A stretch of DNA of 64,000 nucleotides from Ascidia mentula (taxonomy: Eukaryota > Chordata > Ascidiacea > Phlebobranchia > Ascidiidae). Positions 52,461 to 64,000 of the stretch are shown in pieces. Location of the stretch: positions 17,236,001-17,300,000 of the forward strand of contig OX387198.1 in assembly GCA_947561715.1 (NCBI GenBank), written 5' to 3'. The notes under the pieces were generated by a model. The model had not been told where the DNA came from, ran no database searches, and was given only the letters and a program-made list of their open reading frames with translations. A program made the translations under genes and the position numbers. Each line of letters opens with the position of its first letter. The first letter of the stretch is position 1.

Positions 52461-52539
52461 TCCAAGTATTTAATTTATCATTGCAACTGATCGATTCCTG
52501 GATAAGCACAAACGTAATCCAAATACGATATCGCGCAAC

Positions 52540-52800
52540 GTCGAACTCAATCTTATCAATTCCAATTATGTTGTTTGCAATTTTTTCTACGGTGAAACAC
52601 ACACACAAACCGCAACTAGACAGATCACTCTGATATACTAGTGAGTCGGATTTAAAAGAAAGGTCACGACCGGTTATTGAAACAAAAATCGGAATTAAAC
52701 ATTTTCTTACTAAAGACGTGAGTTCTTTTCGCGGAATTCCAGTAGAACCATATAAAGAATCATCTCGAGGGCGGTGTTAAAAATGGAAGTTGGGGTAAAA
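52540..52800 (-). pseudogene. Ulp1/C48-like protease remnant
   Basis: On minus, RDDSLYGSTG, then VYQSDLSSCGLCVCFTVEKI, resemble the Asp region (YDSL) and the Gln/Cys box (QxD..xCGxxVC) of Ulp1-type SUMO/NEDD8 proteases. A stop lies just before the Asp region and the catalytic His box is not clear. It is immediately upstream of the USP remnant on the same strand. Identification by eye only. Confidence 0.4.
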
Positions 52801-53018
52801 GGTATACGATGCCAAACGAAATCTGCAATATTTTTACAGTCGATAAAACTATAATGGAGTTTTGTACAGACAGAGAAAAATGGCATTGTCGGGGTGCACT
52901 TAAGTGTTAACATTGGTTGTGGGGAAAGTAATACTTTGTTTTCAAATTTTACACGTTTACACATAATTTCCGATGAGTAAAAACTGGTTTTGTTTCTTTT
53001 CCGCTTTTAAAACTTTGA

Positions 53019-53900
53019 CTACACAACCAATGTACGTTTGGCGGTTTTAGTATTATTTGCTTTTAAAGGGGATTTGTGCGGTTGTCCACGAAAGCTCAAC
53101 ATACAATCGGCAAAAAGTTTTTGTAAAACTTTAATAGCATCATAATATTTTGAGACAAAATCGTCAAAACGAGCTATTCTTTTTCCATTGAATATACTTG
53201 TTTTCAAATCACCGAAATGCTCCTCAATTATTCCTTGGGTTTTGTTATTGCGTAAAACTGTTTGGTGTACACAACTTTTCATGACGTTACAATCTGTGGA
53301 ATAAGTGTAAAACATTTTCGCCTGCTCGTTACTAGTTTTGCCGTCGCGGACATGCCGTGACAAACCCCCAAGCATTATCTTTGATGTTGCACATATTCTA
53401 CTTAAAACCACTTCAATTACACGTTCACAAAAACTGGGATTACAATAAAGATTGTTTTTTATTTTTGTTTCGTTTTCTTTGTACACATGTGAATTAAAAA
53501 ATTCATCTAATTTGCGTTTGTATCGACAAGAAAATGAAAATTGTTATTCCTGTAATTTGTCAGTATCTTTATTACAAAAAGTGTAGTCGGTAACCTCTTT
53601 CACGCCATTGTCGTCGTCAGTAATATTGATACTGAATTTACCAGAAATTACCATTGATGTTAGCCGATTAAAATGTGTCTGAACTAATGAAGATGCCGTT
53701 TCGCAGTTAGTCAACACAATAAAACTTTCCACAGCAATATATAAGTCTGCAATCGTCTCACAATCAACAAAAACATTGAGCCAAAACAAGTAAGTTTTTG
53801 ACAGTTTGGAACTTCTGCAATGTTTGCTGCACAACGAGCTGCTTTCATTGCATGGCTATAACAATTGTCAACAACGTTGAGGCAGTAATACTTGTAACGA
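53019..53900 (-). pseudogene. Unrecognised protein remnant upstream of the protease remnants
   Basis: Two broken frames: 53544-53834 (YLFWLNVFVDCETIADLYIA; AHFNRLTSM-like FNRLTSMVISGKFSI) and 53019-53486 (LSRICATSKIMLGGLSRHVR; NNKTQGIIEEHFGDLKTSIF). The second looks like the NxxVExHFxxLK-type region seen in some transposase families. Frameshifts between and within them suggest decay. Together with the two protease remnants they may be one old mobile element on minus. Confidence 0.35.
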
Positions 53901-54610
53901 ACTTATTATAACCACAAGTCACCGGCTGTGACGGCACAGAGCTCTAGACCCGCGTACAGCTTGGCGGCAAGGTCTTTTGTACCAGCGAACATTTGAAACC
54001 TTACTGGACCGTATTATTTTTTTTAATTTTGCACAGAGCTTGTCTTATAGCAGACGATTGAAAGTTTACACCAGAAGACGACAATTGAAACGTGCTTTCG
54101 TCAACCACCTCTTGGGTTATTTTACCCTTCACAGTTTTATCATCACCTTGAGCCAAATAATCGGACTTTAATGACCTGTGTATAAAACAAGATTGAGAGT
54201 ACAAATCAAAGTCAGGGCAAAACCAAGTGCGGCCGTCTCTATTGTTTTTCTGTTAATCCACGTTCATCTGTATGCTCCAGGCAAGCTATGTGCAGAATTT
54301 AAAAAATCCTACGGCCCAGAAAGGTTTCAAATGTTCGCTCATGCAAGAGACCTTTGCATTATCTGCCATTGTGTATGCTCGCAACCAAAATCACAGGTAT
54401 TGGTGCCTCAACGTATACCTTGCAAAAAATGATCGTTAAAATTGATAACATATGGTGTTAATTTTTTTTGTTTCTGATAAACCGCATGGATTTGTATTCA
54501 TTCATGCGTGAAATTTAATTCGCCAATAAAAGGATTTATTTCGCCGAAATGACAGTAGTAAAACACTCATGAGTTTACAATTGTGAGTGCATGCTTACAA
54601 TTATATTAGA
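53901..54610. other. Upstream region of RNF20
   Basis: No coding frame with recognisable motif. An acceptor-like ATTATATTAG ends one base before the RNF20 start codon. Confidence 0.45.
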
Positions 54611-57600
54611 ATGGCGTCCAAGCGTCCTTTCGATTCCAGTGGAACCTCTGACCAAGATGAACCAAAAGCAAAGAGACCAAGTGCAATATTTCCTCCAGTA
54701 TCCATTGGGGCAGTTGCTTCTTTGGTGGGTGCTGTATCTAATATACCAACAATATATGCGTTATCTTTGCCATTGCAAAATGTGTAATTAGCAAAAACAC
54801 AAATAATTAACTGATTTGTACAGTCTATCCAGATTGGAATAAAATTGTAATATCTAAATTTTATTGACGAACTGCACAGAAAAAATTGAAATGTATAACA
54901 TTCGAGAGACTGTGCAATCAATATTTATTGCTTGGAAAAAAAATCTGCTACGATAATTTCATTTTGTATTTTTACATGTAATAAATTGTTGACTTACAGG
55001 ACGAGCTGAACCTCAAGACTTTGCAGTTTCAAAACAAGAGGTTATGGGAACGCATTGAAGTTCGAAGGCAAGCAGAGACTGAACTTATGGAGCAGATAGA
55101 GACAATGCAAGCCAAGCAAACTGCCACGGAAGCGACTTTAAGTCTAGTCAACAGATATTGGGACCAGGTGACCAATAAAAATAAATATTTCCTATTTGTA
55201 TTTGGTAGTAATGTTTGCATACTGAATATGTTGCTTGAGTTCCATAAAATCTAAATACGAAAAAATGCAGTGATATTTTAGTTATGTACATAGCTGGCTA
55301 TGAATTAGATATTTAACATAAATGTGGGAGCTTCAAAAAAATCTTTTGTGTTTAGCTGGATGAAAATGTGAAAGTTCTTCTGCAACGAGTTGGAGTTGAA
55401 AAAGTTGAACAGAGTTTGTCACAGGATGAAGCAGATAGTGACAAAATGTGTGAGTGAACGTGTGTAATTGATAAGTTTGATTTCCGTTTGTGTTGCCATC
55501 ATTTTTACAAATTAAAATATAGGTTAAATTGCAAAATTACATTTGTAATATATTTTTATTCAAATATGATTGTGCATTTTATTTATTACAAGATGTATTT
55601 TAGCATTTCTGAGGTTATTGGGAGACAAAGAGTTTCAGGATATCAAAGAAAATGTTTCCAGTCGACTTGACTTTTCAAAAAATGCCTTTTCTAAAGCAAT
55701 TGATGCAATCATGCAAGAAAAAAAGGACAGAAAATCACTGTTGCAGTAAGTAATTGGGTGTTGTTTCAAAATGCAAATGTATCGCTTGATGATTTTACAT
55801 CACTGAAATGTATATTATGTTATTATCAAACAAGTTGATAAAGCATTGGGCTTGGTTAGCCCAGGATCATGAGTTTAAAAATAAAGCTTGAATTTTCTGG
55901 TCTTGCTATGACTCAGGAGAATGCAGCTGTTCCAGCTTGAACCTATTTTACTTTTATATTGCAAAAAATACATGTTTAACTTAAGTGGCACCTCAAGGAG
56001 TTATTCACATGATGATTCTTTAGCTTCGTCAAGATGAAAAAACATAGCAAAACACGAACTTTTCATCAATAAAATCATTTTTGATCCTAATGATATTGTT
56101 AATTTTATCCAGTGGGTTATTATCATATATTGCAGATCTATTGAAAGTTCTGAATCTGTGGAAGAAGAAATCAAACAGACGTTGAAAAATCTGGAAGAAA
56201 ATAACAAATCTTTGCAGCAACTTACCACCAAACTTCAGGTACAGCACATAAATAATTTTAAATAATGTACTTGGTCAAATGGTTACAAAATTTTAGCTAC
56301 TAAATGTAATAAACCCACTTGATGCTCAACATGCAACTTGCATGCAGTCTACAAGGCACAATTTTTATTATATACATTCAGTAATATACATGTTGTCAAA
56401 CTAAGAAAATGCCAGGGTGCTCATGTAAATGTGTGAATGCAGGCTGAACATTACAAGTTCACCCACGATCGACTTCAACTTGAAGGAAAAATTGAGGAAC
56501 TGGAAGACAGAGTAGAGGAACTCCAGGAGACGGCTGAAAATGCTCGTTGGGAGTTGAAGAAAACACGTCTGAGGGAGGATAGGTGAAACTGAATATTCTT
56601 CTTACACCTGAAAGTTGTCAAATATTACAACAATAAAATGCAGTTGAGAAATTAAAAATAGACAAATGCACTTTTGTGAAAAATGAATTTTTTTTTTATT
56701 CAAATAATTTATTACCTGCTAAAATCTGATTTTGGGTAACAAGGTGAAATTACTCTCCTATAAAAACTAAACAAAAACACTTGCTAAATCCTCCAATTGT
56801 CCAATGTAACAACAATCTTTTATTTACTTGTCCAAACTCAAAAGATGTTTTCCAGAACGTTTTTAAAGTTAACCAGCAGAAAATTTCTCTAAGGTTAACA
56901 AAGCGTTTGGCTGAAGCTCATGACAAGTTAAGCAAGGGAGCAGTGACTGAAGAAAGTGAAAACACATCATCATCCACAACCCAAGATCAAACAACTAAAG
57001 TTTGTTTTTCAGTAATTTGATATTTGGAAAAAGTGGTCAAGTTTTGTCTCTCAAATAACTTTATAACTTGTCAAAAACAAAACTTTATGTGCACATTTAC
57101 AATTTATGTACCACTAAAAGTATTATTACGTATAAGATTTCTTTCTTTACAAAACAAATTAAAAGAACACATTTTCAGTAATTTGTTTTGCTTTGCAGCA
57201 AAATGGTTCTGATGAGTTTCAAATAATCGCTGAAAGTCGTTTGGTTGAACTTGAGAAAATAAAAACAGCACACCAAGAAAGTTTGAAGGAGCTGGAAAAG
57301 GCAAAGACTGATGTAACTATTAATATTATGTTGCTACGGGTGTTGATAACAAATTTAATTAAATTTTTTTTTGTATTAGCTCAAGAACATTCCGGAATCT
57401 TTGATTGTTCAAACGAGTGAATACAAAACCCTCAAATCACAATTTTCTGTTCTTTATCATGAGAGCGTTCAGATGAAAGTTATGTTGGATGAGTCAAGGG
57501 CACTTCTTCAGCAGTCACGTGTTTCACACACAAGAAGGATTGAACAGATGGAGGTTATTAATATTTGTTGGCTTTTAAATGTAACCATTGCATGTTAACG

Positions 57601-60600
57601 CTTGGTAAGTTTTAGCTCCCTTTTCTGCAACCAAAATTTATCAAATTATATGTAGTAGGTAGTGACTGAAGTTGTTTAACTTGTTTGTTAAACAAATGAC
57701 CATTTTATTTGTGAATTATCTTCTTACAAACATAAACAGGTGATATCTTATTTGTCGCTTGTCCTGCAAAATCTTCAATATTTTGTGCAAAAAAAGCCAT
57801 AATAAAGTTCAAGATATTTCATAAATTATTTCCTTAACTTATGGTCTTTCTGAAAGACATTTTTTTCAGACATTTATCATGCAAATTCCGCTTTCAAAAA
57901 CAGGTAGCGCATTAACGTAGTTAAGCCAAATATCGAACAACTTCCGCGAAACACAAGACTTTTTTGCTGCTTTTGTGCATGTGCGCATGTCCAGTTTAAC
58001 GAAAAACGCAAATACAAACCCTATATTACGTAACAATGCGATTTCATCTGTATCCTCGACGAGTATAATTGTGGTGGAATCGTTTTTAAACTGTGCCTAC
58101 TAAAAACAAATCTGTAATGGTCTAGGACGTGGTCTTGCACCACCATATACAAATCAATGTTTCAGCAGTAGATAATTTGGAAAATATATAAAAAAAAACA
58201 GATAAAATACCAAATACTTGTTCAGCTATTTTGGTGCAATTTTATGAAACAATTGTAACTCTTACAGAGTGCGGCTTCTGTATAGAAATTGTAGCAGAAA
58301 TGAATAAACTTATAAGGTCGCGCTTTCGAAAATGGTTTCGTAAGCAGGCATCTGTGCAGCGCGATCGACCGAAAAACAAAAAAACAGCGGAGCTGAACAC
58401 TTGACCGTAGTGTACGTTCCTGCGTAGCGGGAAATTAACCGCACTTTCACCCCCCACAAAACAATGTGCCAAAATGCAGAGGGGGGTGTTCTGACACCAA
58501 AACACCCCCCTAGATCCGCCACTGGTCTTTCAAAGATAAGACTGTTTGTTCTGTATAAAAATGGCAACAAGTGTTTGTTTTTGCTGGATTATTTGGACTT
58601 ACAACAACTTTTTTTATTATAGTGTGATGAACTGCAGTCACAACAAAAACTCCGCAATGAACTTATTCAATTGGAAGACACGTTAGCTAAGGTAAATTAT
58701 AACAAGGTTCCAGTTTTAAAACCACAAAATATAAGTCTTTTGTGTCCTTTTTTGCTGGTGTGTCGACCCACCCAAACTTTTAATTTTTAAAATTAAACAT
58801 TTATTAAAAAAAAAAATTTGCCAAAAATGTTGTACACATAAAAAACATATTTGAGGGTTGTTGTCTCTTTTATCAATTTTCAAATTTCCCACACTAACGA
58901 TTACAACAGATGTTCTGTCTTTAAAGGTTAGACATGATTATGAAGCACTGCATGCAGAACTGGAACAAAATCTTGCTGCAAATGAGCAAGCAGGCCCGGT
59001 GAACCGCGAAATGCGTCACCTGATCAACAGTTTGCAAAATCACAATCGACAGCTGAAGGGTGAAATTCAACGATACAAGAAAAAAGTAAAGGAATTGCAA
59101 AATGAACTTTCGAAGGTGATTTTCCCAAAAACTAATTTTATAAATTTGTTGCTAAGCGTTTCTTAAAATCAGATTAAGTGTGACAACCTTTTTTATCCTT
59201 CACAATCTTCTGCTTAAAACCATTAAAAAATTAGCTAAAAATTTTTTTTATGGGTTTTATGAAAGACTTCTTTATGTTTTTGCTTCAGGTAAAACAGGAG
59301 GAATTAAGAAAACTACAGGCTGGGGTAAAACAGGAGACAGATGAAGTAAATGTTAAAACTGAAGTTGAAAGCTGTGAAGAAATCAAACCTGAACCATCAG
59401 AAATGGGTGATTAGATAATGTTGATTTTGTAGCGAAGTGTTTCTCAATATTTTTGTTTGGCGGGCCTGTTTGATGATTTCGAAGTATTCATGGACACTTT
59501 GGGGTTTTCAAAACAATCTGCTTTTAGATTTTTGTTTGGGTTGGTACATCACATGCTGCAATATGACAAAACTGTACTGTGTTAATAAGAATGTTCCTGT
59601 GTCAATTGTAAAAGTTTTGCAAATATTTTTAAAAGTCAAAATATTAGCAATTGCTTACTACACATATTTAGAGGTTGCCAACTGCCGGGACAATTATCAA
59701 CCACCACCATTCCAAAAAGAATCAGTTTTTGTAATTAGCACAAGGTTTAGACCACTTGAACGTATGGTCACACAAAATAATATTGCACACATTAGTTTAC
59801 TGAGCATAGCAATCATTTACCTTGCTTTTTTATTCAGGGAAATCGACAGTTTGATGTTGCATGTTGCACCAACATTTGTAAGTTTCTTTTGTTTGTAGCA
59901 GAAAGTTCTCAGCAAATCAGTGACGAAGATAAAGAAATTTTGCAAGAAAAACTTCTAGAGAAAGATCAAAAAGTTGAAAGTTTACAAAACCAACTGAAGT
60001 GAGTTATTCTGATGTTTAGTTTTATGTTTATAGGAAAAAAATTATTATGAAGATAAAATATTTTATAGAGTTTTATTGTAAATAATGAGGAAATATTTAC
60101 AAAATCTGTTGAAATATTTAATTTTTAGGTCAAGTGAGGATCAAGTGAAAGAACTGAAAGTTTTGCTTGACATGTACAAAAGTTTATCAAAAGAGCAACG
60201 CGAAAAGGTGCAAATAATGATAATGTTTACAAACTATAACACCAGGTCTTTGTGATATTTTATGTTGCATCTTTTATGCAACTTTTAAAAAACAGACATA
60301 ATGTAGCACGTTCTCATTTACTATTCTTTTTCCAACATTTATTTAGATTTGTCATAATAGTATGTAATTTGGTGGTCATTATTATTTTTTCCTTTCAAGT
60401 TACGCTGTTTTTATCATTGCATTATCTTTTGTTTGGAGCTTGTTATTTGTCAAGTCATGTTTTGTGTGGGCAACACATGGAAGAATTATATTTTGTTTTC
60501 AGGCAGAGATTATGGCAAGTGAGAAGGATGCTAAATCCCACTTCCAGGACCTGGAAGAGAGATGCAAGTCTCTCCAAGAGAAGGTGAACTCCCTAGAAAA

Positions 60601-63177
60601 GAGGAGTAAGAGCTTGGAGGAACAACTTGCATCCACTCAAGAGGAGATTGAGAAGAAGGAAGATATGCTAGAGAAGGAACAACTAAGAGCAGAGAGAGCA
60701 GAGCAGAGAATGCCACGAGGTCCAGATGCTGAAACGATGAGAAAGATTAAGGTTGTTTGTTTTGTTTTCTCATTGTGCTTTTTGTTTTAAAAATGTATAT
60801 GTTACTTTATAGTCATAAAATCACTGACCTAGTAGTGCTAGCTGACAAAAATCAACGTAGCAACATTATCCTATATGCTGAGCAAATTTAGAAAATTGTA
60901 ACTTCGAAAATTATATTTTGTTGTCACTTTTTAAATTAAGGGATTGAAATTAGTTGCTGTAAATATCTCCAAAAATGTAAAAAAGAAGAAATCTTTACAA
61001 TAATTACCTCATTTTATTGTAACATCAAATAAACCATAATTTACAAAGTCTTGATATGTGTATCAGGTTTTGGAAGAGACAATTACCGAACTTAGTAGAA
61101 ATGTTGCTGCGACGAAACAGGAGGAAGAAGCTTTACTATCAGAGATGGATGTGACAGGTCAAGCGTTCGAAGACATGCAGGAACAAAACATGAGATTGTT
61201 GCAACAATTGAGGGAGAAGGACGACGCAAACTTTAAACTTATGTCAGAGGTAGAGAATTTTTGTTTACAGTTTCATCACAAACATTGCATTTTTATGTTG
61301 GGCTGCTGGTATACATTATCGCTATTCTCAAGCACAATAATGTTCTGACTACTATATTTTGTTCACTTCAAAACCCCTATATTTTTCACTTCATAATTAT
61401 TTTTCTGCTTGTATGCAGGCAATGTAAAGTAAATGTAAGCTAAAAGCGAAAATCCGAATTTATAAAAAGAATCAAATCAACATAGTTTACTCAGGCCAAG
61501 AGGTTAAAGGCATGCATGGATGTTGCGCAGTACTTTAAGTAACAATTTAACAATGCAGAGAATAAAAGCAAATCAAATGCAAAGACTGTTACAAGAAGAA
61601 AAAGCAGTTCTTCAAGATCAAGCATTGACACTTCACAGTCAGGTAACAGTTTTTTTTTCAATTAATGTTAAAAAAATTTTCTCCTTGTTTTTTTTTTATT
61701 CAGTTACAATAGTAAACGCCATGGATATAATATTGTTCATAATGTAACTTACATTGTTAGATGGAATTTTATAAACACACTGTTGCGCAGGTTGAAGCTC
61801 AAAACCAGGTTGTGAGAAGATTGGAAGAAAAAGAAAGAGCTCTACAAACAAGTTTAGCAACAATTGAAAAAGAAATGATTCTCAGAACGCAGGCCATGGA
61901 TCTTCACAAGAGAAAGGTTTGTTTTTGTGCTTGGTGGTTAAACATAAAACATCTCCTATCATTTTACTAATTGTTTCATGTTTCCAATAAATGTTGATGA
62001 CAATTAATAAAAAATAAAATGTTGGTTTGTTCATGTATTTCAATGCAGTAATAAGCCAATGTTAGTTGATTTACCTAAAAGAAAAATCAATTTCTCTCTA
62101 AACATAAATGTAGTAAAAACCGAAACAAACAATGTTTCCATTTAATTTTTTATCTTCACTTTATTTAACAACTTCAGGCTGTTGAGATGACACAAATAAC
62201 AGAAGATGTGAGGAAGGAGATGGAGAAACAGAAGGAACGCATGAATATTCTCGAGGAATCAGTGGACCGGAAAGTGGAAAGTTTGGAGGAGGAACATTTT
62301 AAACTGAGTCGATTGCAGGTAAAAATCATTGAACAAATTCCCTACCTTAGGACAGAAAGGGTAAAAGTTATGTGCTTCAATATTAAACTTAAATAGGGAT
62401 GTTTGTCTTTTAAAATGTACACAGATATCCCACTGACTTATTATATGTGGTCTTAACTACTTTCCTTTTGTTTTATCATTTTAATATGATTTTGTTTAAA
62501 TATTTACTACAACATGTGTCTCAGATCATAACTTCAATCTGCATTAATTTGGATTATATTCATAAGTTTTAATAACTGCTTGAGTTTTTACCACAAGTTG
62601 ACAAATCGAAGTGTTTTGTTGATGTTTAAGTTTGTTGTTTATGTAGGAGGATGGAGCTCGTTTAAGAAGAAAACTCGCAAAACATAAGAAAACTGAGGGG
62701 TTGTACAGTGCTGACGAAGTGCTGATGGAGGAAATAAAAGAATACAAGGTAAGATTTTTATGGCATTCGCAATTGTTGCATAAACGTAGCCATTGTTATG
62801 GACATTGAGTTACTGGGATGATGCAGTAATTCATGTTAGACTCTGGCATAAATTTTGTTTTCTAAAATGATGAGTTTTCGTCAAATCAACAATGTACCAT
62901 CTAAATAATATGGGGTATTTACACGTTGTCATTCGTAAGCACACCTTCACCTTTTTTATCGCATAAATCGCCAACAGCATTAACACGTTTTTCTGTCTAG
63001 ACCAAACTGCGCTGTCCGTGTTGCAACGTCAACAATAAAGACGCAGTTTTGACGAAATGCTTCCACGTTTTCTGCATCAAATGCATTAAAACTCGCTACG
63101 AGACAAGACAACGAAAATGTCCCAAGTGCAATGCTGGGTTTGGTGGAAACGACTTTCATCGAATTTACATCGAATGA
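54611..63177 (+). CDS. RNF20: RNF20/BRE1 E3 ubiquitin ligase for histone H2B, 923 aa
   Basis: BRE1 ligases monoubiquitinate histone H2B in the nucleus during transcription. Twenty-one exons close in phase: 54611-54724, 55000-55167, 55356-55449, 55604-55745, 56136-56238, 56443-56582, 56894-56999, 57199-57312, 57380-57553, 58623-58691, 58927-59115, 59289-59406, 59899-59998, 60129-60207, 60503-60751, 61067-61249, 61559-61642, 61791-61916, 62178-62318, 62647-62748, 63001-63177. The start [64 protein letters not shown] and [14 protein letters not shown] are hallmark blocks. Long coiled coils fill the middle. The C-terminal RING reads [27 protein letters not shown], ending NDFHRIYIE. Length is slightly below the vertebrate proteins. 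One gene stands for the vertebrate RNF20/RNF40 pair, as expected before that duplication. Confidence 0.96.
55835..55945 (+). mobile_element. Diverged SINE copy in an RNF20 intron
   Basis: Shares GCATTGGGCYTGGTTAGCCC, the T-arm GAGTTYAAA, AGCTTGA and GGAGAATGCAGCTGTTCCAGC-like body with the SINE at 28200-28495. Truncated at both ends. Confidence 0.7.
58260..58523. mobile_element. hAT-type element end in an RNF20 intron
   Basis: The terminus CCCCCCTAGATCCGCCACTG (ends 58523) is the typical right end of a hAT element, preceded by C-rich and G-rich tracts. A matching left end (CAGTGGCGGATC) was not found, so this is a fragment. Confidence 0.5.
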
Positions 63178-64000
63178 TTCACCTCAAAATCATTTGATTT
63201 GTTCTGAGTGTTACAAATGCGCCATGGCTTGTGGCAAAAACATGTTGCCTGTGCTTATTTATCAAAAGTACCCAAGAAACGGTAGCAACACACTAAAATA
63301 TTTCTCCAATGTTGCAGTTTGTGAAATGCGCCCACAAAAATGTCACTTCTGTTTGTACTTCTTGTGCTCAAATTGCCAATTCCGTTATTTTGTGACCATA
63401 AAAATGTCATTTTCCGTGTCTTCTTTTTCCCTAAATCGCTGCTGTTTCATGCACTGATTATAAACCAGCATTATAACGTTACAATTTGTTTATTTTCGAG
63501 GAACATTCTTATTCTAAAGATGAAACACGGCTATTCGTATTGAATAGAAGCTAGAAATGTGTGAATTTTTACAGTAATGATTTATTTTAGGTATTTTACT
63601 CCACTTCCATGCAGGAAACAGTTTTCCAGTTAATTCCACTCTGTCTGTAGAACGGCGAAGTCCATATACATTAGGCGTCGTGCTCTTATTTATTGTACGA
63701 ATATCAGTTTGTGCGAGGCAAAAAGTAGATTGTGATGTCATGCAACTCGGCAGGAGTCATCGAATGTTGACAGTCATGACGTTTTTCTTGCGTCCATATT
63801 TACAAACCTCTCATCACAGCGAGTTTGTAACCAAACTGAAGGATTTTTTGATGTACGTTTAGAGGAGTGGAGGCAGACACGTACCAAGTCAAACACATAG
63901 CGTTAATCATTACTGCCAAGGGTCTGTTTGTGTTCAGCTTACAACTCCACTTACACTGAACAGTTATTGGACGTCGATCCGTTCACCAACTTGATAATGC
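63178..64000. other. RNF20 3' flank, no further gene seen
   Basis: Open frames here have no recognisable motif. No clear AATAAA was found close to the RNF20 stop. Confidence 0.45.

Noticed and set aside
59437-59898. 153-codon open frame on plus
   Set aside because: It fills the RNF20 intron 59407-59898, has no family motif, and the flanking exons splice across it in phase.
63131-63457. 108-codon frame after RNF20
   Set aside because: Begins inside the RING exon in another frame and runs into 3' flank; no motif.

Overview
The window reads as an invertebrate-chordate nuclear genome, most likely a tunicate of the Ciona type. This is an inference. It rests on AT-rich DNA, many short exons separated by introns of about 80-500 bp with consensus GT/AG borders, compact spacing, start codons lying directly behind AG acceptors (as in spliced-leader trans-splicing), and many small DNA transposons in introns.

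Layout, left to right. (1) 125-14245, minus: an XMAP215/CKAP5 (ch-TOG) microtubule polymerase gene in 33 recognisable exons with five TOG regions; its C-terminal end lies beyond the left edge. One intron holds an open 522-bp exon that could be an alternative first exon skipping TOG1. (2) 15457-20740: a complete-looking P-superfamily (THAP9-like) transposon with perfect 37-bp terminal inverted repeats, a multi-exon transposase on plus and a second, convergent gene on minus. (3) 20743-22552: a retroposed tRNA-like element and a non-autonomous hAT element with a nested insertion. (4) 23492-26236, minus: polyubiquitin, eight ubiquitin units each split by an intron at Gly35, arranged as a higher-order repeat. 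(5) 27994-29830, minus: an ARF-like small GTPase with a tRNA-derived SINE in its last intron. (6) 30730-36434, plus: a 507-aa protein with two calponin-homology-like regions. (7) 37917-43137, plus: a 648-aa ankyrin-repeat protein. (8) 43928-46251: a short non-autonomous LTR retrotransposon on minus. (9) 46407-48662: a long inverted-repeat element with a PHD-finger remnant. (10) 49045-50430, plus: an intronless SLC43 (ENBT1-like) transporter. (11) 50485-51029: a Penelope-like retroelement fragment with a hammerhead-like core. (12) about 51640-53900, minus: a decayed segment with Ulp1-like and USP-like cysteine protease remnants. (13) 54611-63177, plus: RNF20/BRE1 in 21 exons, ending in a RING finger.

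How the parts relate. The host genes are ordinary housekeeping or cytoskeletal functions: microtubule growth, ubiquitin supply, H2B ubiquitination, nucleobase transport and small-GTPase signalling. There is no sign that they form one pathway, although three loci touch ubiquitin biology (polyubiquitin, RNF20 and the decayed USP/Ulp1 segment). The accessory DNA is the unusual part: at least a dozen distinguishable mobile elements, several with clean target-site duplications.

Exon coordinates were read by eye from splice sites and reading frame. Where phase closes over a whole gene (RNF20, CH gene, ankyrin gene, ARL, polyubiquitin) the models are strong. The CKAP5 junction near 1195-1367 and the first transposase junction remain unresolved.
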